Positions 28,688 to 38,379 of a stretch of 64,000 nucleotides of DNA are shown here, piece after piece; positions within the stretch are counted from its first letter, which is position 1; the number at the start of each line of letters is the position of its first letter. Source of the stretch: Ignavibacteriales bacterium (GTDB lineage Bacteria; Bacteroidota; Ignavibacteria; Ignavibacteriales; Ignavibacteriaceae); NCBI GenBank assembly GCA_016707115.1, contig JADJIH010000010.1, forward strand, positions 1 through 64,000, given 5' to 3'. Below the pieces are notes generated by a model. It did no database searches and had not been told where the DNA came from. It saw nothing but the letters and a program-made list of their open reading frames with translations. The translations under genes and the position numbers were made by a program.

Positions 28688-31030
28688 TTATTCTGCTTTC
28701 TTTCTAAAAGTTCTTTTCTTCCCTTTAGTAACAATAGCATTTTTATCAAGCTCTACACATTCTTCATAAGTAAAAGAAGCTGGATCACGATCTTTTGGAA
28801 GCTTAACATTTTTCTTGCCGGCTTTTAAATATGGTCCCCATCTGCCGTTAAGAATTTGAAAAGTTGGATCCTCATCAAAAACTTTTATAAATTTTTCTGC
28901 ATCTGCAACACGCTTTGCTTCAATAACAATAATTGCATCTTCTTCAGAAACTGTGTGAGGATCATATTCTTTCTTAAGCGAATAAAATTTTCCATCGTGT
29001 CTTAAGTATGGTCCAAATCTTCCAATAGCAGCAACAACTTCTTTATCTTCAAATGTTCCAACAACTCGCGGAAGCTTAAATAATTCTAAAGCTTCTTCAA
29101 GAGTCAATAATTCCATTTTCTGATCTCGTCTAATTCCTGCATACTCCGGTTTAGCTTCCGGATCATTTGGATCAGTTAACTGTGCAACAGGCCCAAAGCG
29201 TGCCATACGTACTGAAACAGTTTTTTTTGTTTTTGGATCGGTACCAAGAATTCTTTCACCTGAAGCGCGTTCACTTGTTTCAGTGGTATGTTCAACTTTT
29301 TCGTGAAATGGAAAATAAAATTCTTTGAGCATTTTACTGTAGCTCAAATTTCCTAATGCAATCTCATCAAGTTCATCTTCAACAAGAGCCGTGAATTGGT
29401 AATCCATTATCTGAGGGAAATGCTGATTAAGAAAATCAGTAACTATCATTGCAATATCTTCAGGAAAAAGTTTGCCTTTATCAGCACCTGTAACTTCCGT
29501 TTTTGTTTCTCTATTGATTTCTTTTTTCTTATTTAAACTTAAAACTCTAAACTCACGTTCAGTTCCCATTCTTTCTTCTTTATGAACATATCCGCGTTTC
29601 TGAATCGTGCTGATAGTTGGAGCATAAGTAGATGGTCTTCCAATTCCGAGTTCTTCAAGTTTCTTAACAAGACTTGCTTCAGTAAATCTTGCAGATGCCC
29701 GCGTATATCTTTCGGTTGCAACAATTTCTTTCATATCAAGTTTCTGTCCAACTTTTAATGGAGGAAGAATCGCATCATCACCATTCTCTGCATTCTCATC
29801 ATCAGTATCTTCTAAATAAACTTTTAAAAATCCATCAAACTTAATTACTTCACCTTTTGCAGTAAGAACATCTTTGTTGCCGGTGATTTTTATTTTAGCA
29901 GTTGTGCGTTCAATTTCTGCATCACTCATTTGAGATGCAATTGCACGTTTCCAAATCAATTCATACAAAGCTTGTTCGTCTTTTGGCCCATCAACATTTG
30001 GTTTATTAAAATCAGTGGGACGTATTGCTTCGTGTGCTTCCTGAGCAGCTTTAGATTTTGTTTTAAACTGTCTTCTCTCAAAATATTGTTTGCCAAAATC
30101 ATTTTTAATTGCTTGTTCCGCAGCATCAAGAGCAAAATCTGAAAGATTAACAGAATCAGTACGCATATAAGTTATCTTGCCAGATTCATAAAGCCGTTGT
30201 GCAAGAAGCATTGTGCGGGAAACCGAATATCGTAATTTTCTTGCTGCTTCCTGCTGCAAAGTTGAAGTATAAAAAGGTGCGGCGGGTGAACGTTTAACAG
30301 GTTTCTTTTCAACATCATCAACAATAAAATCAGAATTAGAACAACTCTTTAAAAATTCTTCAACTTCTTTTTCATCCTTAAGATATCTTGCAAGTTCTGC
30401 TTTAAGATTTGTTTTATTTCCTTTATCATCGGTTACAGTAAAGTTTGCAACAACTTTAAATCGGGATTCAGGAACAAATGCATCAATTTCACGTTCACGT
30501 TCAACAATCAATCTAACCGCAACAGATTGAACTCTTCCGGCAGAAAGTTTTGATTTTATCTTTCGCCATAAAATTCCGGAAATTTCAAATCCTACCAAAC
30601 GATCTAAAATTCTTCTTGCCTGTTGCGCATCAACAAGATGGTAATCTATTTTTCTTGGATTTTTTATAGCATTAAGAATTGCTGTCTTTGTAATTTCATC
30701 AAATACAATTCGTTTGATTTTTTTATCATCAAGTTCTAATGCTTCTTTTAGATGCCACGAGATTGCTTCTCCTTCGCGATCCTCGTCAGTTGCAAGCCAA
30801 ACTGTTTCAGCTTTTTTAGAAAGTTTTTTTAATTCAGTAACAACTTTCTTTTTCTCCTCAGAAATTTTATAAAGCGGTTTAAAATCATTTTCAATCTCAA
30901 CGCCTTTATTTTTCTTTTCGAGGTCGCGAATGTGTCCGTAACTTGAAGTAACTAAAAAATCTTTGCCTAAATAGCCTTCAATTGTCTTTGCTTTTGCAGG
31001 TGATTCTACTATAACTAAGTTTTTTGCCAT
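28688..31030 (-). CDS. topA: DNA topoisomerase I
   Basis: This 780-residue type IA topoisomerase relaxes negative supercoils. The Toprim domain starts at once (KNLVIVESPAKAKTIEGYLG; WLATDEDREGEAISWHL). RRILDRLVGFEISGILWRKI and the active-site segment ITYMRTDSVNLSDFAL carry the catalytic tyrosine. The C-terminus holds repeat domains of the topo_C_Rpt type (KTVSVRMARFGPVAQL, AAIGRFGPYLRHDGKFYSL, LNGRWGPYLKAGKKN) instead of the cysteine zinc fingers of the E. coli enzyme. It has the usual Bacteroidota/Chlorobi architecture, and the gene is intact. Confidence 0.97.
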   Translation of the reverse strand: MAKNLVIVESPAKAKTIEGYLGKDFLVTSSYGHIRDLEKKNKGVEIENDFKPLYKISEEKKKVVTELKKLSKKAETVWLATDEDREGEAISWHLKEALELDDKKIKRIVFDEITKTAILNAIKNPRKIDYHLVDAQQARRILDRLVGFEISGILWRKIKSKLSAGRVQSVAVRLIVEREREIDAFVPESRFKVVANFTVTDDKGNKTNLKAELARYLKDEKEVEEFLKSCSNSDFIVDDVEKKPVKRSPAAPFYTSTLQQEAARKLRYSVSRTMLLAQRLYESGKITYMRTDSVNLSDFALDAAEQAIKNDFGKQYFERRQFKTKSKAAQEAHEAIRPTDFNKPNVDGPKDEQALYELIWKRAIASQMSDAEIERTTAKIKITGNKDVLTAKGEVIKFDGFLKVYLEDTDDENAENGDDAILPPLKVGQKLDMKEIVATERYTRASARFTEASLVKKLEELGIGRPSTYAPTISTIQKRGYVHKEERMGTEREFRVLSLNKKKEINRETKTEVTGADKGKLFPEDIAMIVTDFLNQHFPQIMDYQFTALVEDELDEIALGNLSYSKMLKEFYFPFHEKVEHTTETSERASGERILGTDPKTKKTVSVRMARFGPVAQLTDPNDPEAKPEYAGIRRDQKMELLTLEEALELFKLPRVVGTFEDKEVVAAIGRFGPYLRHDGKFYSLKKEYDPHTVSEEDAIIVIEAKRVADAEKFIKVFDEDPTFQILNGRWGPYLKAGKKNVKLPKDRDPASFTYEECVELDKNAIVTKGKKRTFRKKAE

Positions 31031-31164
31031 TATATCTTCTTTAATTTGAAAAAAACGCTTGCAAATAAACCGATAAAAAAAACAAAATTCAAAATTATTT
31101 GGTGAGCAATATCATTTAATTGATAATTAGTTCGTTTTTATGATTAAAAAATTGACAATATTTG

Positions 31165-31440
31165 ATGAGTAAATCACAATTATTGATTGAAATAGCCATA
31201 AAAAAATATTTAGACATAATTTTAAAACTTTTAGCAGTGCCATTTATTCTGCTTATTAAGATTTATCAATTGTTAATATCTCCATTATTTCCATCATCTT
31301 GCAGATATTCTCCAACTTGCTCACATTATACACTTGATGCGTTGAAAAAGTATGGATTGTTAAAAGGAAGCTGGCTGGGAATTAAAAGAATTTCTCGTTG
31401 TCATCCATGGGGTGGCAGCGGATATGATCCGGTTCCATAA
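31165..31440 (+). CDS. yidD: membrane protein insertion efficiency factor YidD
   Basis: This YidD-family protein of about 91 residues has an amphipathic N-terminal half (FILLIKIYQLLISPLF) and the family cysteine signature PSSCRYSPTCSHYTLDALKKYG, then SRCHPWGGSGYDPVP at the end. The ATG at 31165 is preferred; the TTG three bases upstream is also in frame. It aids YidC-dependent membrane protein insertion. Here it is detached from rpmH/rnpA/yidC, which is not unusual. Confidence 0.93.
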   Translation: MSKSQLLIEIAIKKYLDIILKLLAVPFILLIKIYQLLISPLFPSSCRYSPTCSHYTLDALKKYGLLKGSWLGIKRISRCHPWGGSGYDPVP

Positions 31441-31456
31441 AATAATTTTTAAAAAC

Positions 31457-31529
31457 CGTAGCTCAGACGGATCAGTCTGAGAGTAAGAACACATTTGTAC
31501 AGAAAACGCAGAATAAATTCTGCGCTACG
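31457..31529. repeat. intergenic nested inverted repeat CGTAGC...GCTACG
   Basis: Outer arms CGTAGC (31457-31462) and GCTACG (31524-31529) enclose a CTCAGACGGATCAGTCTGAG hairpin and a perfect CGCAGAATAAATTCTGCG palindrome (31507-31524). It fills almost all of the yidD-mtgA gap. The build (two hairpins inside terminal inverted repeats) is that of a small interspersed element, not of a terminator. Confidence 0.7.
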
Positions 31530-31535
31530 ATTTAA

Positions 31536-32267
31536 ATGAAAAAATCATCAACAAAAAAAATATCCTTTGGAAAAAGAATCTTAAACTTCTTTAAATGGAT
31601 TTTAAAGTTTGCAATTTTCTTTTTTGTCTCAACAGTGCTTCTAGTTTTTGCAATGAGATGGATAAATCCTGTTACAAGTTCAATAATGGTTCAGAGACAA
31701 ATCTCTGGTTTGTTTAAAGGAGAATTTGAATTAATAAAATATCATTGGGTGGATTATGATGATGTTTCTAAGTTTATGCCGATTGCGATTGTAGCTGCGG
31801 AAGATCAGAATTTTCCTAAACACTTTGGTTTTGATTTTAAACAGATTGAAAAGGCATTAAAGGAAAATAAACGAGGAAGGCGGGTAAGAGGAGCCAGCAC
31901 GATCACTCAGCAAGTTGCAAAAAACCTTTTTTTGTGGGAAGGAAAAAGTTTTGTTCGTAAAGGAATCGAAGCATACTTTACATTATTAATAGAACTGCTC
32001 TGGGATAAACAACGAATTCTGGAAGTACATATGAACATTGCAGAAATGGGTGATAAAATCTTTGGTGTTGGAACTGCTAGTGTTGCTTACTTTAAAAAAC
32101 CCGCAGCGGGTTTGAATATCAGACAAGCAGCATTGTTGGCTGCAATTTTACCAAATCCAAAAAAATATTCTGCTGTAAAACCAAGTGGTTATGTAAGAGG
32201 AAGACAAAACTGGATAGTAAGGCAAATAAATTCTCTTGGAGGAGCAGATTATTTAAAGGATATTTAA
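31536..32267 (+). CDS. mtgA: monofunctional biosynthetic peptidoglycan transglycosylase
   Basis: This 243-residue GT51 enzyme has one N-terminal membrane helix (ILKFAIFFFVSTVLLVFAM). The catalytic region has VAAEDQNFPKHFGFD with the catalytic Glu, RGASTITQQVAKNLFLW, a second Glu in LLIELLWDKQRILEVHMNIAEMG, and KPAAGLNIRQAALLAAILPNP. No transpeptidase domain is present. It polymerises lipid II glycan chains at the cytoplasmic membrane. The length matches MtgA. Confidence 0.95.
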   Translation: MKKSSTKKISFGKRILNFFKWILKFAIFFFVSTVLLVFAMRWINPVTSSIMVQRQISGLFKGEFELIKYHWVDYDDVSKFMPIAIVAAEDQNFPKHFGFDFKQIEKALKENKRGRRVRGASTITQQVAKNLFLWEGKSFVRKGIEAYFTLLIELLWDKQRILEVHMNIAEMGDKIFGVGTASVAYFKKPAAGLNIRQAALLAAILPNPKKYSAVKPSGYVRGRQNWIVRQINSLGGADYLKDI

Positions 32268-32277
32268 ACAATCTTCA

Positions 32278-33420
32278 TTAATTAGATAGAAAATTCTGCT
32301 CTGAAAATTTTGTATAGGTATTTAATTTTTCTGCTTTTCTAAAGAGTAGAACAACTTCAAGACAAGAGTCTTTTTCACTGTGTATTTCTAGTTTTACATC
32401 ATAAAAATCTGCAATCCTTTGTGTGATAGCTAAACCTAGTCCATTGCCCTGCTGTTCATAATAACTTCTGTTGTGCTGTATAAACGGAGCAGAGTTTTTT
32501 ATTTCATCTTCACTCATTCCACGGCCATAATTTTTTATAACAAGTATATAACTGGATTTGTCATCTTTTGAATATATTTCAATCGGTTTATTAGGGTAAG
32601 AAAATTTTATTGCATTATCAATTATTTCATTAAAGATAACTTTAAAATGCTCATTCCAAATCTTAACCTGACACTCTTTTACATTAATATTAAAAGTATG
32701 GTTTGTCTCTGTAGATTTTATTTTATCAGCAATTAAAATCTCAAAAGTAGTTTTATCAATATGTGTTAATCCAGATGACAGGCTTGAATAATTCTTTTTA
32801 TCCTTAAGCATTAGTTCTGCTTCTGTAAACAATATAAATTTTTCGATAGTTCTATGAAGCCGAATCGATGCGTTTTTTATCATTATCATCATATCTTTTA
32901 TTGTTTCCCGATCAATAGTCTCTATCTCATCGATAATGATATTGGAAAACCCTTGCAGAGATACAAGTGGTGTTCTTAATTCGTGTGGAATTGATTGGGA
33001 AATGTTTTTATATACCTTCTCAAATTTTTCATCTGTTTTACTTTTCTTTTCAAGTCTGGTTTTAACAGCTTTTAAGAGTTCAGGTGCTTCAAATGGTTTT
33101 GTTAGATAATCATCGGCACCGTAATTCATTCCATCACGTATATCTGATGTGGATGATTTAGCAGTTAAAAATATCAACGGTATGTTTGATGTAACACTAT
33201 TATTTCTGATTTCCTGAAGCATTTGTGTGCCCTCCATAACGGGCATCATTCTGTCTGCAATTATTAAATCAGGTACTTGTTGTATTGCGATTTGCAATCC
33301 ATCATAGCCATTTTCCGCAAATATAACTTGATAATCATTAAGCTCAAGAAGTGAGACAATGTTTTCTCTCAAATCATCTGAATCTTCAACAACTAGTATT
33401 TTATAAGAAATTGAATTCAT
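32278..33420 (-). CDS. receiver-histidine kinase protein (REC-HisKA-HATPase)
   Basis: This 380-residue protein has an N-terminal receiver (LVVEDSDDLRENIVSLL; phospho-Asp in LIIADRMMPVMEGTQML), a HisKA domain with SIPHELRTPLVSLQGFSN and a HATPase domain (NEIIDNAIKFSYPNKP; NYGRGMSEDEIK; GNGLGLAITQRIADFYDV). There is no membrane segment. The start overlaps the end of the upstream multi-PAS kinase by 20 bases, so the two are co-expressed. The receiver is probably phosphorylated by that kinase, giving a phosphorelay, and the output receiver must lie elsewhere. This is inference from order only. Confidence 0.88.
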   Translation of the reverse strand: MNSISYKILVVEDSDDLRENIVSLLELNDYQVIFAENGYDGLQIAIQQVPDLIIADRMMPVMEGTQMLQEIRNNSVTSNIPLIFLTAKSSTSDIRDGMNYGADDYLTKPFEAPELLKAVKTRLEKKSKTDEKFEKVYKNISQSIPHELRTPLVSLQGFSNIIIDEIETIDRETIKDMMIMIKNASIRLHRTIEKFILFTEAELMLKDKKNYSSLSSGLTHIDKTTFEILIADKIKSTETNHTFNINVKECQVKIWNEHFKVIFNEIIDNAIKFSYPNKPIEIYSKDDKSSYILVIKNYGRGMSEDEIKNSAPFIQHNRSYYEQQGNGLGLAITQRIADFYDVKLEIHSEKDSCLEVVLLFRKAEKLNTYTKFSEQNFLSN

Positions 33421-36217
33421 GCTTTATCTCATCCTCCTGGATAATTGAAATATCGTTTGGCAAGTAAACTGTAAATGTTGAACCAACATTTAAAGTGCTG
33501 GAAAAATCAACTCTGCCGCCAAGCAGATCAACTGCACGTTTTAGAATAGATAATCCCAGTCCCGTTCCCTTAATTTTTCCTGTGTTCTTACTTCGCATAA
33601 ATGGTTCGAATAAAGTATCAAAATCTTCACCAGGAATTCCTATCCCTTCATCTTCAACTTTAAATATTGTTAAATCTGGTTGATGTTCAAGTGAGATGTA
33701 AATGCTTTTTTTAGGATCTGTGTATTTTACGGCATTATTAATAAGATTTATAAAAACCTGTCTTAATAATTTTTTATCACTATTAAGAACTAAAGATTGT
33801 TTTTCTGAAGTAAAACTTATTTTAGCAGAAACAGGATATCCTTGTTTTACCTCATCAATCATATCATTAATTAGATTAACCACATCAACTTGTTCAAGTG
33901 TAACTGTTGCTTTACCAGAATCTACTTTATTTATTTCAGTTACATCACTCAAGATCTCAATTAAGTTTTTACTGATATTTTTATTTTCGCCAAAAGCGAA
34001 GTTCGTTTTTCTTCATTAAGTTTATCCCAATACATTTCAATTAAATCTGAAGAAGAAAGAATTGCAGCTAGGGGTGTTCTAAACTCGTGGGAAACCATTG
34101 ATACAAATTTTGTTTTTAATTCACTTAGTTCTCTTTCCTTAATAAGTGACTTCCTTACTTCAAACTCAGCTTTTTTTCTTTCAGTTATATCATAAAAGTT
34201 TGCTACTATATACAGTGGTTTATCATTATCATCGTGTACAACGGAACATATCGCTTCAGCGGGAAAAAATTTTCCATTTGCTTTTCTTAATTCAATTTCC
34301 CCTTTCCAATTATTACCACTCATAAGTCTTGTAATAATTGCTTTTTTTAATACTGTAGTGCCTTCGTTACTTGCAAGTAAAAAGATACTTTTACCAATAA
34401 TGTTGTTTGAAGATTTGAAACCAAAAATTGAAATCAATCCGGGATTAACGTAAGAAATAATACCCTTGAAATCAGTCAGTAAAATCCCTGTTTCAATTGT
34501 TTCAATTGCGCGATTCAATTTTCTAATTTCTTGTTCCGATTCTCGTTGCCGGGTTATATCTCTTACTGTACCACTAATGCCAATTACATAATTTTTATCA
34601 TCACAAAGTGGTCTTACATAAACTTCGCATGTCTTTAATTGCGCATCTTTTGTAACAATAACAATATCATGTAAACTATATTCTTTTTACCTTCTATTAG
34701 TCTTTGTAATAGATCAAAATTCTTTATTTTTTCATCTTTATGAATAAACGCTGAAAAATTTTGTCCGATGCTTTCTTCTAAAGTATAACCAGTAATTTCA
34801 GTCCAAGCCGGATTAAGAAATATCCAGTTTCCACCCCTATCAGTTTGAAAAATTACTTCTTTTATTGTATTAACTACTATTCTGTATTGTGATTCACTTT
34901 TACTTAAGGCTTCTTCATTTTCTTTTCTCTTAATTGCATTTGTGATAACACTAGCAGCCATTGTTAGTAATTTAATACTATCTTCAGTCCAGCTTTCAGC
35001 TTGATGTATCGAATCGAACCCAATGTAGCCGATTACTCCATTGCTGTATATCATAGGGACTACAATAAGAGATTTTATACCTTGTGGTTCTAAAATTTCT
35101 TTTTCTGCATTTGCTTCAATCGGTAGTTCTTCTACTGACGGTATATAGATTGCTTCCTGATTATTTATTTTATTCATCCACCATGGGAAAATATCTGTTG
35201 GTATATATTTAAGAGATTCTTTTTCACTTGGTACTCCTTCTTTTACCCACTCGTGAGTATTACTCATAAACTTACCTTCATCACAAAAAGAAAGACATAA
35301 CTTCTATCAGCGGAAATAAAATTCCCAATCATACCCAGTGCTTCATCAATTTCTTTATCGACATCTTTCCATGCAAGGTTTATAAATTTTGCTGACAACT
35401 TTGTTATCAGTTCTTCAAAATGTAATCTAAATTGTAGTTTATCTTCGTTTTCTTTAAACCTGGTTATGTTCCTATAAATCCATAAATGTCCTTTATAACG
35501 CTGCTCTTCGAAAATGGGGATATAATCCCGTTCAAGAATCACCCTATTTTTCATTTCGTAAACCTCGCCAAAAACCGGTACCTTATTTTCTAAAATGGTA
35601 TTAACATTAGAAATGAAAAGATTAGGATCCTTGAAAAGATGTTTACTATTTTCTGCGGCATTCGAACAATCGCCTCCAAGTAAAAATTCCGGAGCCACTG
35701 GTATATTAAAGTAATCGCAGAATTGCTGATTAATAAAGAAAATTTTTCTTTCTTCATTCTCTAGCAGAATTCCACCGCCAAAATTTTCAGAAAGTTTCCC
35801 TAATCTTAGGTTTACTTCTCTATAATATTCTTCACTTGTTTTAAGATCATCAACATCCTGTTGTACGCCTGTAATGATGGTTGCTGTATTGTTATCATCA
35901 AATTCTGTTGCTGAACCATAACAGTTCATCCAGCAATATGAACCGGATTTGTTTTTAATCCGGTAGTAAAAATCAAAATGTTGGTTTGCATCCTTTTTAA
36001 GTGATGTTAAAATTTTAAGAGTTTTAAACTTATCGTTCGGATGAAGTCTTTCAATCCATTCAGAAATATGGTCCTTGATTTCTTCAGAAGTAAAACCAAG
36101 CATTCTCTTCCAACCATCTGAAAGTGATATTGTTTCCTCTTTTATATTCCACTTCCAGGATCCGCTTTTACAAAGCACCAGAGATGAACATTCTATTATA
36201 CTTTTGGTTTCATGCAT
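33401..36217 (-). CDS. PAS-GAF-PAS sensor histidine kinase, three apparent frameshifts
   Basis: The reconstructed order begins with PAS (GSWKWNIKEETISLSDGWKR, from about residue 15), a second PAS-like domain (GGGILLENEERKIFFINQQF) and GAF (ADRSYVFLF... GIKSLIVVPMIYSNGVIGYI). Two PAS follow (QTDRGGNWIFLNPAWTEITG; LLTDFKGIISYVNPGLISIF). HisKA has KFVSMVSHEFRTPLAAILSS, and HATPase has NLINNAVKYTDPKKS and GTGLGLSILKRAVDL. No clear membrane helices appear, so it is cytoplasmic. Frame changes near 35275, 34680 and 33990 split it, but total length is normal (about 940 residues). A sigma-28-like box lies upstream, which may link it to motility. Confidence 0.8.
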
Positions 36218-36252
36218 TTTTTTGTCTTTAAGCTAAGTCCTAGCTAAGACAA

Positions 36253-36279
36253 TTATCGAATTTTTTACAAAATTGTTAA
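36253..36279 (-). promoter_or_regulatory. weak candidate sigma-28 promoter for the multi-PAS kinase
   Basis: On the minus strand TTAACAAT (36279-36272), 11 bases, then TTCGATAA (36260-36253) lies 36 bases before the kinase ATG at 36217. The -10 box is identical to that of fliC. The -35 is imperfect (TAAC one base off the usual register), so this is tentative. Confidence 0.35.
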
Positions 36280-36337
36280 GATTCTAAATTGCAAAATTTC
36301 CTGAATTATCATCAAGAATTTTTACTCAGGACCGTTA

Positions 36338-36364
36338 TTAAGAAAAACTACTTTTATCCGATAA
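36338..36364 (+). promoter_or_regulatory. candidate sigma-28 promoter for the coiled-coil membrane protein gene
   Basis: TTAAGAAA (36338-36345), 11 bases, then TCCGATAA (36357-36364), close to the GCCGATAA sigma-28 -10 consensus. It is 25 bases upstream of the ATG at 36390, so the leader would be short. The -35 is weaker than that before fliC. Confidence 0.45.
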
Positions 36365-36389
36365 TGAAAGAAAAATAACTTTTTATTTA

Positions 36390-38232
36390 ATGGATCTTGA
36401 ACAATTAGACATACAAGAAGCTGAGCAGCTAGAAAATCTATTTGAAAGCAGTGCGTTAAGGTTTAACAAACTAAAACATACCTACTTCAAAAATTTTATT
36501 AAAAATAATGAGACTTATTTAGATTTTCTAAAAATCGGTTCACGACATTTTAGTTTTCAGTTACCAGAAAACATTGATGAAATTTTTCTTAAAAAGAAAA
36601 TTCACCATTATTTTGGCTTCTAGAGTCACCAATTCTCACGGTTTGTGAAAAATCTTTTAACGAAAATTCACATGGAAACAGACAATCAGATAGAAATGAA
36701 ATAAAGAAAAATTTTACTAAATGGGTAATTGCTGCTGAACAAAGCCAGAAAAAAATATTTGCAGCACTAACAGTAAAAGAGATTAAAAGCAGTATAAATT
36801 TTCTGACATATATAGATTCAATTTATTATTCTTTAATACTCATTTTTGATGAATCAATTAGAAACCCATATAAAGCTATAGAGGAATTAAACAAGGCCCA
36901 ATCATCAGTTGATGAAAGCTTCTTAACACCCGAAATAAAGAGAGACCTTAATTACCTAATTCAATTATATAAAGGTTTTGCATTTTTAACTCTGGGAAAT
37001 AATGAGGAGGCCGCAACAGAACTTTCTTATGCAATGGATAGTAAAGAAAGCGGTATAACTGCAAAATTTTATTTTGCTTATCTCTCATCTACTCAAAAAC
37101 GAGATGATTTTACTAAGGCATTAATTAAAGAAATTCTTAACTATGATCTTGATAGATTGAACTACGCTATTGATTGCAGCAGCATTGTTGTTATGAACTT
37201 CTTATTAATTAATCCCGTCTTTCCAAATATTGTAAATTATTATGAGTTTTCACCTTATACAGATTATATACAGTCTGAGCTTATAGAAAGTAGTCTAGAC
37301 TCAAAAAAAATAGTTTCAACTCTGCAAATCAGACTCAATCAGTTAAAAAAAAATGAGTTTGATGATTACTTTACTGATGAATCCAGACAAACAATTAAGT
37401 TTTTGAATGATTTGTGCGAACAGCACGCCAACAATCAATCAATATTTTTAAGTATGGTTGCTAATAACATAAATAACAAGTTTCATGATGTTCTTGATGA
37501 GATTCAATCAAAAATAAAAGAAGCGCTTTATCGAAATTATAATAACGTAATGGAGCTTTATAAAAAACCATTGATGAAAGTGAAAAACTTTCTGAGCAGT
37601 ATAAACATGAGGTTGATGAAATAAAATCAAGTCTGCAAAAGAAACTTGCATCATCAATACAGCAGATTGAAGAGTATGTTAAAGATGAACTATGGCAGGT
37701 GGAAGAAAGAAAGAAAAACATAGCCTATCAAAGCTCATTTGATCCAGCAGTTTCTTTTAGAAATTCTATGAGTTACAATGTTGTTGTATCGATAATTGTT
37801 TTTATCATTGGTGGAATGGCTGGATATTTTAACAACTCTGATTTTTTTGATAACGATTTTTATCTGATGTTAGGTAGAGTAATTTTAACCGGGGTTAAAT
37901 GGTCCTCGCTTACATTTGTAATTGGATTTTTTATTTCAGCTTTTATTTCAGGATTAGTTGTTTTTGATAGATCCAACGAAAAGCAAAAACTTGAAAAGCG
38001 AACTTTGGAATTGCAGAAGCAAAAAGAGATGAGTATAGATATGCTAAAGAAAGAAGCTGAGCAAAAACAAAAAGCACTATCGGAAGGATATCTTGAGAGA
38101 ATAGAATCTCATAAGAAAAAAATAGAAGATATTAAACGAGAAAGAGAACGACAGGAACCAATACTTATAGCTGAAGCCGAAGAACTTCTAGCTCCATTCA
38201 AAGAAAAACTAAACCCACTTTATTTAAAATAA
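36390..38232 (+). CDS. unknown membrane protein with coiled coils, two apparent frameshifts
   Basis: Three open frames (36390-36623, an unstarted frame through 37624, and up to 38232) join into one protein of about 614 residues if single-base shifts are assumed near 36618 and 37580. The N-terminal two-thirds is helical and soluble (TPR-like FAFLTLGNNEEAATELSYAM). A charged coiled coil follows (EVDEIKSSLQKKLASSIQQI). Two membrane helices (VVVSIIVFIIGGMAGYF; LTFVIGFFISAFISGLVVF) and a long basic/acidic coiled coil (QKEMSIDMLKKEAEQKQKAL) end the protein. I do not recognise the family. Its place upstream of the flagellin-modification genes and a sigma-28-like promoter suggest a motility-related role. 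Confidence 0.6.
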
Positions 38233-38379
38233 TATTGGCTATAGTTAGCCAAGGTTACGATAAAAAACAAAAATTCATATTAAAAATCAACATTTAATCT
38301 CTTTAGATGAATATTCGTCTGGTATAGTAATGGTATGAGTGCTCTAAAAAATATGTGCACAATATTATCTGGATTTTAA

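Noticed and set aside
38235..38252. TTGGCTA/TAGCCAA hairpin after the membrane protein gene
   Set aside because: The stem is only seven pairs and lacks a T-run; evidence for a terminator is weak.
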